Assembly (NCBI RefSeq): GCF_041146395.1
Contig: NC_090989.1
Span: forward strand, 54,462,501-54,526,500
Origin: Eulemur rufifrons
Lineage: Eukaryota; Chordata; Mammalia; Primates; Lemuridae
Direction of reading: 5' to 3'
DNA length: 64,000 nt
Shown piece by piece: positions 49,100 through 61,914 of this stretch (within the stretch, counting starts at the first letter, position 1; each line of letters begins with the position of its first letter). The notes beneath the pieces were generated by a model that saw nothing but the letters and a program-made list of their open reading frames with translations, was not told the DNA's origin and did not search any database. The translations under genes were made by a program, and so were the position numbers.

Positions 49100-50320
49100 T
49101 TTATATAATGCCAATCAATACCTTTTCTATAAGAATATTTTTGTTTGTTATGTACATTTCAGTTTTATTTATAATGCTTTTGTTGGGTAGAAATTAGAAG
49201 TTTGTATGTGTTCAAATTATCAATTTCTTTAATGTTTTCTGCCTTTATTTCAAAGATTAAAGAATAACTCCTCTATTTTGGAAACAAATGTTCTTCCATA
49301 ATTTTGATTCTTAATGCTTTCTTCATTTTCTGTAATGTACTTGGGGTATATTATATAAATGGTATGAGATGGGGATCTAAACTAATACTATTTTTTCACA
49401 AATAATCCATACTTTAAAACTAATTTATTGAGAAATTATTTATTTTCCTATTGGTTTGTGATAACTCCTTGTTATATGCTAAATTCATTTATATATATTC
49501 TATTACATTATTTTATATCCTCTTGAAGACACCATTTTAATTATTATGGTATTGTCAAGCTTTTAAATTTCTTTTAGAATGATCTTTAGAATTCTGACAG
49601 ATGTTCAATTTGGGAGAATATTTTCTCCAAAAAGAAATAAAGAAGAAAATCAAGTTGTAAAATACACACAGAAAATCAGAGACCAGCAAAATAAAATCTA
49701 TGAGATTGCAAGGAGAATTGCCTAAAATTTATGCTGTTTCACTCTGAACACACTCACGTGCATGCATGCACTGCAGACAGGCATAAGACTTATCCATATA
49801 AAGAAAGATATTTTGTAGCTATTTCAGGAGACAGGCTTATCATAGTACACAGAATTGATATTTCTTTCTTTCTTTTTTTATTTTTTCAGGATCCATAAGT
49901 GTGAAAGACATTTTGAGAAAAATGTAATCTGGGAGATATGCCAAAGTTTCATGTGCATAAACCATAATTATATTATAAATATACTCTTTGTTATTAAGGT
50001 GGGGAACAAGATTGTATGCATTTAAGTATAAGCAAGATAACTCATATTGTTGAATCACATTATCAAAAATTTTGATGTAAAAGAAAAAAAAATCACTATC
50101 TTTACAAATATGTATTGAGCATATCTAAGTATTAGGAATAAAAAAACTAGATAATGGCTCCTGCCTCCAAATAGCTCATAGTCTCAAAGGACTGCACAAA
50201 TGTTATATAATTACAACACACCACTATCATTAAGTAATAAGAATTGATTTAAAAAACTGATACAAAGTAGTAAAGGTCCAGTTAAGGAAAGGTGAAAGAG
50301 ACTGAGAAACCTTTACAGAG
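49100..50320. other. Unassigned AT-rich sequence
   Basis: No gene is visible. Around 49140-49440 the text ('...tttaatgttttctgcctttatttc', 'agattaaagaataactcctc') is reminiscent of antisense old L1, but not strongly enough to call. Confidence 0.35.
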
Positions 50321-50324
50321 GTAG

Positions 50325-50662
50325 TGTCTTAGTGTGTTTTGTGCTGCTGTAACAGAGTACCACAGACTGGGTAATTTATAAAGAACAGAAATTTATTCTC
50401 TCAAAGTTCAGAAAGTCCAAGATCAAGGAGCTGGCATCTTGGGAAAGCCTTCTTGCTATGTCTCCACATGGTGGAAGGCAAAAGAGCAAGAGTGAACCTA
50501 CTCCCACAAGCCCTTTTTATAGGAGCGTTAATCTATTCATGTGGGTGAATCCCTCATGACCTAAAAAACTACTAAAAGACTCCACCTCCCAACACTGTTG
50601 CAGTGGAGATTAAGTTTCCAACACATGAATTTTTTGGAGAAGACAAAAAACATTCCAACTGT
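50325..50662 (-). mobile_element. MaLR-type LTR, minus strand
   Basis: Antisense LTR order: 'gtgctgctgtaacagagtacc', 'agactgggtaatttataaag', 'acagaaatttattctctc', 'atggtggaaggcaaaagagc', 'tccctcatgacctaaaa', 'cacatgaattttttggagaag'. It is related to the MLT1/MST family and probably a solo LTR. Confidence 0.82.
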
Positions 50663-50664
50663 AT

Positions 50665-52020
50665 TGGAGTAAAACACAGTATAAATCTGTAGATAATATT
50701 ATTGTGTGCTCTTGTATGTTATGCACCTGAAAATAGGTTTCGATGCTTATAGTATATTTTCATATCTGAATATCAGAGTTTCAGGGTTTCATTGACTAAT
50801 AAAAATGCCTTTGAACAAAATACATATCAAAAGCCATTTAAATTGCCTTTCCTGGTTTTCAATTCCTACAACCTTACTTACCCAGATTGTTTTGGCATTT
50901 AAAATTTTTGTCATTTTGCAATACTGTAATCTTGGATGTTGATATGTTCCCATCACAAAAATGATATGCTACCTTTTGGCATTACATTTGTTACCCAGGC
51001 CTTTGAGTCAGACACCAGAAATTCTGTCAAATCTTATAATACTGTTATCCATAGGCAGTTATTTTTCCTCTATATCCAAGAAAAAAAGAGACTGAAAAGG
51101 TGCATAGGCTACATGTGTTTTGTAAGTAAACAATTCAATTAAAATACACAAAGATTATTGAGTTTTTCCTGTGTGTCTGGCATTGTACTCCAGGCTAAAG
51201 AAAGAGAAATCCAGAACACATAGACCTGAATAAGAAGAATTTCTTTCTCTGCTGGATATTTAAAACATCACATGATAGTGGCTGTGAAATAATTAAACAC
51301 AAACATCCCTCTGTGCTACCTACTATAGACAAAGCAGGTCTTGCTTAAAACATTTTTACCCAATGGGAAAATTTATATGTAATTGAAGCCCTAATCAGAA
51401 AATGTCCCTTCTTGCCAAAAAATAGTTTTAATTCCAGCATTAACACTCATTCATTATCACAATATAAATAATCCAGACATAGAACAGAACATCCAGAAGT
51501 TGCCAAAAAAAAAAAAAATCCAAAGTTACTAAGTAAATAACAATGGCTATTTTATTGTTTTATTGCAGTAAACAAACCTCTGGATAACTCAATTGATAAA
51601 GTCAGTAGTGAAAGTGAACTTATGGAGTGGTAGAAAAATTGAACAAGAGCCCTGAAACAAATAATCTCTTATCCTAAGGCAAAGAGCCTAGGATAAGGAT
51701 GTGTTGAACATAAAAAAAATGATAAACTCTTAGAGTTAAGACAAATCTTTAATGAGGAAAAGCTAAAAACTCAGAACCACTCCACTATAGAGATTTTGGT
51801 GTTTGCTGCATGTTTTCAGAAGGAATAAACAGAGTGTAAGTAATCATAAAGGCAAGAAAATGGTCTGTTCAAAAGATCTAAGTTAAAAAATTGCAAGTGA
51901 ACAGGATGGAATGGATCTGCCATTTAAAGTCAAGATTTTGATACTCTACCTTGAATAAATCAGATAAGCATCTCAACTATTTTCCAGACGCCATCCTAAT
52001 AAACCTCCTGCATTAGCAGA
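50665..52020. other. Unique-looking AT-rich sequence
   Basis: No gene or named repeat is visible. Confidence 0.4.
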
Positions 52021-52024
52021 CTAC

Positions 52025-52308
52025 ATGTTACACTCATTATGTATGTATATACCCATCCCCTCCCCCGCCATCTGCCCAACACCCGATTAATGTTATTCCT
52101 GAATGTGCTCTTAGGTGATGATCAGTGAAACCAATTTGATGGTGAGTACATGTGGTGCTTATTTTTCCATTCTTGGGATACTTGACTTAGTAGAATGGGT
52201 TCCAGCTCTATCCAGGAAAATACAAGAGGTGCTAAATCACCATTGTTTCTTATAGCTGAGTAGTACTCCATGGTATACATATACCACATTTTATTAATCC
52301 ACTCACAT
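52025..52308 (-). mobile_element. L1 3' fragment lacking its own 3' end
   Basis: Antisense L1 text matches the copy at 22962-23490 almost word for word ('cactcattatgtatgtat', 'ggtgatgatcagtgaaaccaa', 'gtagtactccatggtatac'). It starts inside the 3'UTR, without the last 120 or so bases or a T tract, and stops at 'ttattaatccactcacatag'. Its encoded minus-strand piece (52122-52319) includes MWYMYTMEYYSAIRNNGDL and ends YSPSNWFH. Either the 3' end was deleted, or it was copied in by a route other than normal poly-A priming. Confidence 0.88.
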
Positions 52309-52311
52309 AGA

Positions 52312-53560
52312 CAATGCAAATTCTTTGTGAATATTTCAACTTGCAGATCCTAAAGTATCACAGCAAATGGAAAAAAATCAGTGAAATGCCAAATATTAGA
52401 TTCTAATTTTCTATTTCTCTATAGTTCATATTAATGTGAGGCAAAAAACATTCATTAAAAGCCTAAATTCTAAAAGATATCTTAACAGAAATCTTACATC
52501 ATAAAATTTTAATATTGGAGAAGTCTTAAATGCCTTTGAGTTCAGATTCTTGGCATTTCTAAGTATAGTATATTTTATAGCTGTGAAATAATTACAAAGT
52601 GAAGTAAAATAATTAGTTATAGATCAAAATGGTCTGACAATATTAAAAATATATATTTATCTGTGAACCATTTAGATTGATATTTTGGAGATAGAAATAT
52701 ATATAGAAATATAGAAATATATTTTGGAGTGACTACCCACACCTTTACCCTTAAAGAAAACTTAGAAAAAATATATAATCTATTTCCTGAATAATGCTTA
52801 TTAAAAAGAAATCATAATTTCCTAAGCCTTTCTTTTACCAACCTACTGATTTGAAACAGATTTTCTCACAAAGGAATAGAAATGGAGAGTCCAAAGAATG
52901 TTGTACTTAAAAGGATATGAATATCATGGTTGGATCATTCCAAATTCAACTTATTCTAGTTAGTGTAGTTTTGTGTTTTTAGATATAAAATACTTTATCG
53001 AGAAATTTCTCTCTCTCTCTTTCTCTTTCTCTCTCTTCTTTTTCCCTTAAGGACCAAGGTTTTAGGATGAGAATCCAAAGGGCAATGGGAGGAGGGGCTC
53101 TTTTTTTTTTTTAAGAATTATTTTCATTCTACATTTTCACTAGTATATGAATAATTATAGCTATTTCCTTTTCTACACAGTGAGACATTCATTACAGAAC
53201 TAGAAATGGCCATAGAATTTGTTTTATGAAGGGCCAGCTGAAGCAGCTGTCCATCAACATCATCCTTAGATGAGTGAAACCCTTGGGATGTCTGATGGTG
53301 AAGAAAACTAACATTTAGAAAGTTTAACTTGCTTAATACTACCCAGGTAATAAGTTACAGAGGCAAAACTCCAAAGTGAGTTTCACTGTTAAGCATACTT
53401 TACTGTTGTACTTTACAATCACTGTAAAACTTGTTCTAAGGATTTTTTAATTAGTCAAGCTTTTTAACACTTACATATTAAAATATAGTGAATAAAATAT
53501 ATTTCATAGATATGAGCCCAATTTACTTTATTTCTACTAGTTTTTGTTTAAAATGTTATA
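52312..53560. other. Unique sequence with a CT-rich tract
   Basis: At 53009-53045 there is a (CT)n/polypyrimidine tract and at 53099-53112 a T-run. No gene or named repeat is visible elsewhere. Confidence 0.45.
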
Positions 53561-53582
53561 TGCATAAATATATATGTATACA

Positions 53583-53583
<1 letters not shown>

Positions 53584-53631
<48 letters not shown>

Positions 53632-53632
53632 T
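53584..53632. repeat. (CG)n(CA)n microsatellite
   Basis: 'gcgcgcgcgcacacac' extends into about 20 CA units with one interruption. It is Z-DNA-prone alternation beside the Tigger2-like element. Confidence 0.92.
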
Positions 53633-53648
53633 AATATATGCACATATA

Positions 53649-54149
53649 CAGTTGACCTTTGAAGAACAAGAGTTTGAACTGCCTGGGTCCACTTGTACGT
53701 TTCTTTTTCAATAAAAGTGATACCAATTGTGCCTGCCTCTCCTGCCTCCCCTTCAACCTCGTCCACCTCTTAGGCCTCTGTCACCCACCCCTGAGATAGC
53801 AAGACCAACCCATCTTTTTTCTTTTCCTTAGCCTACCCAATGTGAAGACCTGAAGATACAGAACTTCATGATGACCCACTTCCACTTAATTAATAGTAAA
53901 TATGTTTTGTTTTCCTTATGATTTTCTTAATAACATTTTCTTTTCTCTAGCTTACTTTTTTATAAGAATGCACTATATAATACATATAAACATTAAAAAT
54001 ATGTATTAATCAACTGTTAATGTTATCAGGCTTCCAGTCAACAGTAAGCTGTTAGCAATTAAATCTGGGGACAGTCAAAAATTATACGTGGATTTTTGAC
54101 TGTGTGTGGGGTCAGTACCTCAACCCCTGCATTGTTCAAGGGTCAACTG
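53649..54149. mobile_element. Tigger2-like pogo MITE
   Basis: A 501-bp non-autonomous element has terminal inverted repeats ('cagttgacctttgaagaac' at 53649; 'gttcaagggtcaactg' ending 54149) and TA at both flanks (53647-53648, 54150-54151). The internal words 'agcaagaccaacccatc', 'tgatgacccacttccactta' and 'cttatgattttcttaataac' match the Tigger2 group of pogo/Tc1 elements. No transposase is encoded, so it was mobilised in trans. Confidence 0.92.
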
Positions 54150-54154
54150 TACAT

Positions 54155-57100
54155 TTATAATATATACATGCATACATATACATAGCAACAGTACACACAG
54201 CCACACATACATATGCAAAAGTTTCTGAACTCAACTTTATTATTTAAAGAATGTTACCCTGGGCACTACCGTGATTTGTAGGTATATAATTTTTTTTATT
54301 CTTATAAGGATTATTTGTCTAGAGACAACATTCAAAGCTTTCTAAATGAAGAGGTAGTCTGTCTTTTTTTCTTTTAAATAAAAATGTGATTCTATTTTCC
54401 AATTACTGATTCTGAATAATGATGGCACAATCACCAGCTATGAACTACCAGCCTCCTGGAGTGACTATTGTCTCTTACAATTTCTTTGGTTCTCACTGAA
54501 ATAATATGGTATATTGTTATTTTTGTGTGTGTAAGTTTTGTCTTTCAAGCAGATTTTAAATTCCTCAACAATGTATCCTTCTCTCATTCCTCCCTAGAAA
54601 GTTTTATAGGAAGTTGTACATTATCTCAGTTTTGTGATATTTGGGCTTAAGTACAGAAATTGGAAAAGTAAATAGTTCATTTACTTTAATACCAGATCTC
54701 ATAGAAACCAAGGACAGGACATACAGCCAGGCCTCATGAGAAAAGAAGCTTAAATTGTAGAGTCAGTGTAAAAGATGTTGAAAGGGACTTTTTGTGATAT
54801 TTTGGAATCACAGTTAAGGCTAATGATAAGCTAAGCTGATAAGATGCTCTAAGTGCTTTATATTTTAAAGACAATTCCAATACACAATGCACAGTAGAGG
54901 CCAGATCCCTCTCGGCAGAGCTTACTAACTATCACTCCCCAACTCCCTACTTAGTGAATAAAAAGAGAGACTTGTGGATAGATAGTAGAGCCAGAGGGTG
55001 TTGGCAATGCACTTGGGGAGAGTGCATCAAAAATGGTAAGATGTTACTCAGCATCCCTCTCACACCACCCCACTCTCTTCTCAACCATGGCAAGGTCTCC
55101 TTACCACTACCAAAGCCAAGTTTGAGTGGTGGCCAAAGAAGATTACTATGAGGAGTAGGGACACCTCTAAGAAATACAACTGAGCACTTCATTCCTTGGC
55201 TCTATATTGGTCAAACCACAGAACTGAAAGGGCCATTATTGTAGGATCAGGTGACTGGAAAATAATGAGAAAGTTCTTAGGAGACCTTGACTTTTATCCT
55301 CGGAGTTTGAGATGTTGTTACTGACTACAGATTGTAGCAGGCTGAGGATCGTTCTGAGTACCCCATATAATTAGGGCTTAGAGGAAGCATGATGAAGCAT
55401 GTTTGTTCCATCCTTGTCCTCTTTGACCATCAGTTGGTGAGAGAGATCTCAGTAGTTACTAGATAATTGATCGAAGGAAAAAGAGAATTAATAAAGGGGT
55501 AGAAGATAGGGCCAGCTGCCATGTTGGGTATCCCAAAGTAGCAGGATGCCCAACATGAAAAAAGGGACAGAAACTGCAGTGCTTGCAGGATCACTTAGGG
55601 ACAGAGCTGCCTATATCTAAAGGAATGACCAACAGTGAAGGGGTCTAGGATCAAGATGAAGCCCAGTCTGAGAAAATCACACCTACCATTTCCTCAGTGA
55701 CATCCAACATCTGATAGAATCAGACTGAACCAAATATCCAGGGATACTTACCATCAAAGATAACCTTTCCAAGTTAAGTAGAGACACATGTCCACATATT
55801 CATGTCTTTCCTCTCCACCCCTAAGCCACTAGAGGAGCAAGAGACTAGAAGGGGTGAATGGGAGAGGAGCAAGGTGGGGAGCAAATGCTATAAAAGGTAT
55901 GAGACTCGAGTATTAAAACTAAGATAAACTACACATTAATAAAATGACAGTAACCAAAAAGTTATAGAATTTTTCTAACGCAAGGAAAGAAGGATTTAAT
56001 GGAGCACATTTGGAAAGAATAATTGAGAAGTAAAACCAATTAATGTTGGTACAGTCTAGTCTAATTAAAGTCAATGTCTACTTCTTTTAAGGGTTATTTA
56101 TCTTTTGTCTCTTTCAATCTCAGGAGTGGCAAAGTCTCTCTCAGTCTCTGATTTTCTTTGCCTCTATCTCCTCTCTATCTACGTGACTTTGCCCTGCCTG
56201 AACATGACTTAACATGGCCCTAAGATTATATGACCCCAGTGCAAAGCATCATTTTACTATGTGTTTCCTAATGCACATTTTCAAGAGAAGATATTTAATT
56301 TGCTCAACAGATCTAATGGATTGATTTTCCTTAGGTCAATCACTGATCCAATTAGCTATGGCTGTGGTGTGGACACTTGGTATAAACAAGGCAGCAAAAG
56401 TGGATGTTTAGTGGAAATTTTCTTTAAAAGGAACATACAGGTAGGTAATCACTGGGGTTTACTCAGAGTGAGTGTTCATTTAATGTTTTGTGGATTTAGG
56501 TGCCTTTCAGATGAGTTAATTTCTCAAAGGTGTATGCACAACTTTTTTAAATCACAAAGTGACTCTGGCATTACATCAAGTTGAATCATAAAAGGTCTGT
56601 CTACCTACTTACTACTTGGGAACCAACAGGAAGTCTTATTAAGCAGGTCAGATGTGACATCTGTTCTTAGGAAGAAGAAATGAAACAAGCAAGATAATAT
56701 TCTTTCAAATTATTTGCTCACGATTAAGCAAAGAGCTTCAGGTAAAAGAAAAGTGCAATTGCATTAGTAATGTACTTGTTTCTCAAGGTGGGATGTGAAC
56801 ACTTATATATACAGCTGAATATCTCTATTAGAGTTAGATGGACCTGAAACTCTTGTGGTGCAGTGTCCTGAATGATTCTCTCTCACACCGTGTCCTTGAG
56901 AACAGCTGAGAGTTTTGCATTTGATATGCAACTGAGGATACAGAGATACGTGCTGGACACTGTATTTTCTTGTTACTTAGCAACAGTTTTTTTCTCCCTC
57001 TTAGTAACAGTAGAGAGAAAAGGTTTTGAAAACCGAAAAGATTACAGAGCAGAAAAAGTCAAAGCCTTTCATATATCCTCCAGCTGGAGGGCATATTAGA

Positions 57101-58165
57101 AGTGCTGGATTCAGCTATGGATAAAATGAAGTATACCTGTTACTTAGTTATGATTATGTTCCCATTGAAATTTAACCCAAAGTTTCAATGTCTTAATCAT
57201 CTAACTCTTTCACCTCTATACTATAGTATTTAAAGTGCAGGCCTCTCAGTCAATTTATATTCACATCAGTTCTCCCAGCATGTGTGACTCAGACTAAAAA
57301 GAACCATATCAGAAAACGCAATAATTTTCAGGTAACCTTTTATTACTTGGTTAACCAACCAAGCCTGGATTTTTCATTTAATTAACATTTTAGAAAGACT
57401 GCAATTGGGATGGAGAACAGAGAAGGAGAAAAAAATGATTGATTTTGGGAGAGTCTTTGACTTGTAAAGATGTCTCTAGTTGTTCTTTCTTTGTCTTGAT
57501 GGAAGTGATAATTTTTTAAAGCACAAAATAGAATTCTATTAAGTCACTGAGAATACAGAGTTTGTCTGTTATAGCAGCTTCTGTCATTTAACTAATATAC
57601 TAGACTACAAGAGAAACAAAACTGATTAGAAGGAAATTCAGGGTCTCCAATAGCCTTGATTGAGGGAAAATAGCCATTGCCTTAGGTGATGGAAGTGGGC
57701 ATCAGGACTGCCACAATGTTCAAATGGCCCTGCCAGACAGCGGGGCTCAGGCTACTGAAATGAAACCCCAAATCAGTATTGTTGTTTAGGTTCACTTTTT
57801 ATAGGGGAGTGCACAGATCTAAGAGTAAAGTTTCATTAGATGTGGCCAATGTGTTCTCCTGAGTCATCTCAATGAAGATATCAAATATTTCTATCACCTG
57901 CATAAAGTTTCCTTATGTCTCCATCTAGTCAATTCATCATGCTACCAGGTACTCTCAATCATGATATTTTCAACCATAAACTAATTTTTCCTGGTCCAGA
58001 ATCAATGACTCTGTGCAACTGTATACACACACACACAGAAACCATGCATGTACCTTGGCAGTGCCTTTTCTTTTCTTTTCTTTTTTTAGCTCTTTAACTG
58101 CCGCATTCTCTGTAAGCCTCCATGCCATTGCATATTCTATAAAAACCACCGTTACCTCTTCTTCT
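54155..58165. other. Long unique-looking interval
   Basis: About 4 kb without a recognisable gene or repeat. The 107-codon plus-strand frame at 56261-56584 and opposing frames at 54947-55192 carry no domain, signal sequence or clear splice context. Some (CA)n and TTTTC units occur near 58026-58088. Confidence 0.4.
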
Positions 58166-58169
58166 AAGA

Positions 58170-58390
58170 CAGCAGTGTAGTACAGTATAAGATCATGGAA
58201 TTTAAAGACAGACTGCTGGGTTCAAATACTATTTCTTGCCACTTCCTAGCACTGTGCCTCAATTTCTTCCCTTGTAAAAAGGAGATGAGAATAGCATCTT
58301 TAGGCTTGATATGAAATTGAATGGGTTAATGTATGTAAAACACAGAACAAGTTGTGATACATTGTGAGCATAATACAAGTGTCCACTACA
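58170..58390 (+). mobile_element. MIR SINE, plus strand
   Basis: Sense MIR order: 'tagtacagtataagatcatgg', 'gactgctgggttcaaatac', 'ctagcactgtgcctcaattt', 'ttgtaaaaaggagatga', 'gaatgggttaatgtatgtaa'. The tRNA-like A and B boxes are degenerate. Confidence 0.85.
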
Positions 58391-58394
58391 CCAC

Positions 58395-61260
58395 ACTGTA
58401 TTCCCAGGCTTTGCTCTGGTAACACCTCCACTAGGTAGCCTTGTCAGTGCCTCCAGTCTGGGTAAGTAGTGTCTCCAAAGTTTGTCCACAGTACTCCTGT
58501 TCTTCCTCCTGGGTGCTAAAATACATCTACCACTGTCCCCAAGTATTTATAGCTTTTGTCCAATCTCTGCACTCACCTCTCACACTGTCATGGCCTATTA
58601 TTAGGACATGGGGAAGATCTCTGTCCCTTCCCTGCTTACCCCTTGTATTATTCTCTTTGTTCTTCTCACTTTTTCTTCCCCTACATGCAAAAAAAGAAAT
58701 TGCTAAAATGATTGGTCAAACACAAGAAAGTTGATTAGACTACTTCCACTAATGGGTAGGCTCATTTAGTGTAAAAGCTTTCTGTGTGTGCATCCAAAGG
58801 CAACTGTCTCTCGTATTAGGGGCAATGGTGAGCTGATTTCTCTTAGGTCTCACCCATCTTACTCTCCATTCTTTCTTCCAGATGCCTCTAAGCACACTCA
58901 TGAGTATTTTATCTCCTCTACTACCAGTGAAGTCTGAGGATGGGAAAACTTTGGGATTTTAATTTTGTAGGGATTCTCCTGTGCCTTTATGCTTGGCCAT
59001 GTTTTCTAACTCAGCTTCACCAAATCTCTGCTTGGAACATGTCAGGCATGAGACTAATAAATACCAAATTAACATTTTCTCTCATTTGTATGTAGAATTA
59101 TTCCTTACATGTGGAATAACTCCTATAGTGAGGAAGGGTGCCTTGTCAGTCAAGACAGGGTTAGAGCATTCGGGTTTTTTTTTTTTTTGGACATTGGGGT
59201 GAGACTTGATTATTATCACTGTTGTATAATTTGCTTTATTACCAGCTTTTCTTTTAAGTTGAATTTTATCTTTAGCTTATTGTGATACAGAAATTGCTAT
59301 TTTGTAAGATAGAGGAGAATACAATTAAAATTGGAACTCAAATTTGTAGAATTATGTAAAGTTCTGAGTTAGAGACCTGGGTCCTAAATTTAACTCTATG
59401 TGTAAGAATATAGTACAGAATTGTGCAACACTGGGAGAATCATTTAACCTGTACCATATCTTCCTTAAAGAAAGAGATAGAAAATACATTCTACCCATTT
59501 CAGTGCATTATAATGGTTTCTTAAACAGATATTTTAATTAATGTTGAGAAAATTTTTCTAGACAAAGAATCTGAAAAGTTAACTAAATTGTTTAAAGACA
59601 CACAGTTTGCCAGGAGAATAAAGTAAATTGCAAGCCAGTACTCTTTGCCCCAATTTCCTTATCTTTCTTCAAAATAAAGAAAATTCCATAGCGTGAAAGA
59701 CTGCAGGGCAGCAGGGAATGCTGTTTTATAATTCTCTAGCATCTTGTTAAAAGCTGAAACTATGATATACAAATGTTTACTTTGATTGAATGTTTTCACT
59801 TCTAGAAGTAGATAAATATTTAAGCAACACTGCTGATTAAGTATGAGTCTTGGCTATATCATTTAGTCATCTACACAGTACTGCATCTTGTGAAATGTGT
59901 TGTGGGATGTTCTAGTTTCTCAATTTCCTGACCTTCCTTTCATGACCTTCCCCAGGTCTGTTAACTCTTCTGCAAGGGTACTCCTATGACTAAACTCTGG
60001 ACTTTGAAGTCAATGAGTTCTGAGATGGACCAGGTCCTCAATAATGAAGGCAGCTTCTGAACTCAGAGCCCTTTGCCTCGTAGTCTTGATATATACAGAT
60101 CAGGCCTATCACCCCTCCCTGAGAGGCTGTGGATTAGCAACCTCAAAGCTGGAGCCACACAGTTAATTTAGACAGAAATGTCCCCCTTCCAGAGAGAGTA
60201 GAGAGGTGTTTCTCAAGTTTATTTTAATTCTTGCTTTGATAACACAACTTAGGCAATCTAACATTTCCAAGCATTTGTTTCATGGAGTCATCTTTAGGGT
60301 TAACTATGGACCACAGAAGGTCAGGAGGTCCCATATTAAGAAGGTAGAAGAATAAAATATGTATAAGTATGGTCCTTATTGCTTAGCCTTACACTAAAAT
60401 TGCATGAAGTTAACAATTTTTTATTTTACTCCATTAAGGATATTAATGCTCACTCAAGGTTGCAAGCATTCCTCCAATTTTGACTTCTGTGGACCATTTC
60501 TCCCCAATTGTTATTTCTTCCTGCCTTTTTAATTAGTAGCATATCTACCTACCATAGCCAAATGAGTTCCTTCTAGGTGTGGAATAAAAAGTTCATCAAA
60601 GGCATAAATAGTTAATCATAATTTATGACCACATTGACATAGTGTTTGAGCTGGAATAACTGAAATATATTATAGTTATTCTTATATCTGATCTAAAGGG
60701 CTCTTGGAGTGTAACTAAAATTTAAAAAATCTCAGATGTTGCCTATAACACGACATATTTTAATGGTTTGTTTTGTTATTATCACAGAATGATATTAAAA
60801 TTTTATCCTAATTAGAATTTTAGTTTTATAATTACTTAGATTTTATATTACTTTTTTATTATATGTGCTTTTTCATAACATCTCATTTTTGTCTATGTTC
60901 TTATGACTTGCTCATATAGATTTAAAATTTAAAAAACTATCTTAATTTAACATTCTCAAATTTATTTCATTTTTTTAGAATTTAGTTTAATATTTTCTAA
61001 TGATATCAACTTTTAAATATTTCCTGAGGGAAAAAATCCTGAAATATGGTCCAAATTTATAGTATGGAATGGTCAATACAATTAAAATTTCATATTTTAG
61101 GTAATGTTATAGTAATTAATATCCTATCGGTAAGAATCTCTCATGTTTCAGGAAAGTAGTGACATGTACCATAAAGACGTTTTCAATAAAGTGTTTCCAG
61201 TTGTCTTTCATCAATCAAACCCATAATGTATAAGAAATTTGGTAATTTTATTCAAATTTA
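58395..61260. other. Unique-looking interval
   Basis: No gene is visible. T-run at 59168-59187. The 97-codon frame at 58441-58734 is low-complexity and unsupported. No named repeat was recognised. Confidence 0.4.
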
Positions 61261-61267
61261 CACGCTT

Positions 61268-61846
61268 GTGTTATAGGAGTCATGATGGCTAATTTTATGT
61301 CAACTTAACTGGGCTAAGGGATGCCCAGATAGCTGGTAAAACATTATTTGGGGGTGTGTTTGTTAGGGTGTTTCCAGAACATATTAGCAGTTGAATCAAT
61401 AGACTGATTAAAGAGGGTCTGCCTTCACCAATGCGGATCGGCTTCATTTGCTCTAGTGAGGGCCTGAATAGAACAAAAATGTAGAGGAAGGGCAAATTTT
61501 CTCTCTCTTTTTGAGCCTGGACATCCACCTTTTCCTGCCCTTGGATATTAGACTTTTTGGTTCTTGGGCCTTTGGATTCTGACTCCCTCCCCATTCTCAG
61601 GCCTTTGGACTCACACTGGGAGTTAACTGTCACATCCCTGGTTCTCAGGCCTTCAGACTCAGACTGAAATACACTACTGGTTTTCCTGAATCTCCAGCTT
61701 GAAGATGGCATATTGTGGGACTTGCTGGTCTTCATAATTGCATAAGCCAAATTCCATAATAAATATCCTCTTACATATATCTCTATCTATCAATCTATCT
61801 CTGATTGTTCTATTGCTCTGGAGAACCCCAGCTGATACAGTGGTCA
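61268..61846 (+). mobile_element. LTR-like dispersed repeat with internal repeats
   Basis: The order 'gatggctaattttatgtcaac', 'tgggctaagggatgcccagat', 'gagggcctgaatagaacaaa', 'aagccaaattccataataaat' and 'tgctctggagaaccccagctg' follows a common mammalian LTR-like repeat. Three related units based on 'ggccttTGGACTC' begin near 61567, 61600 and 61648. The 151-codon minus-strand frame here simply reads through those units (repeated SESKG and LR.RD-like peptides) and is not a gene. A copy of the same family lies at 33162 in the opposite orientation. Confidence 0.7.
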
Positions 61847-61914
61847 CATTTACTTCTGTCTTTATGTAGTAATACACAGCAGTATCCTGTTGCAGTAAAT
61901 AAAAAACCATAAAA

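Noticed and set aside
56261..56584. 107-codon open frame as a host gene
   Set aside because: No recognised motif and no supporting exon structure, in unique intergenic-looking DNA.
61295..61750. 151-codon minus-strand frame as a repetitive protein
   Set aside because: It lies wholly within an LTR-like dispersed repeat, and its repeats come from internal units of that element.
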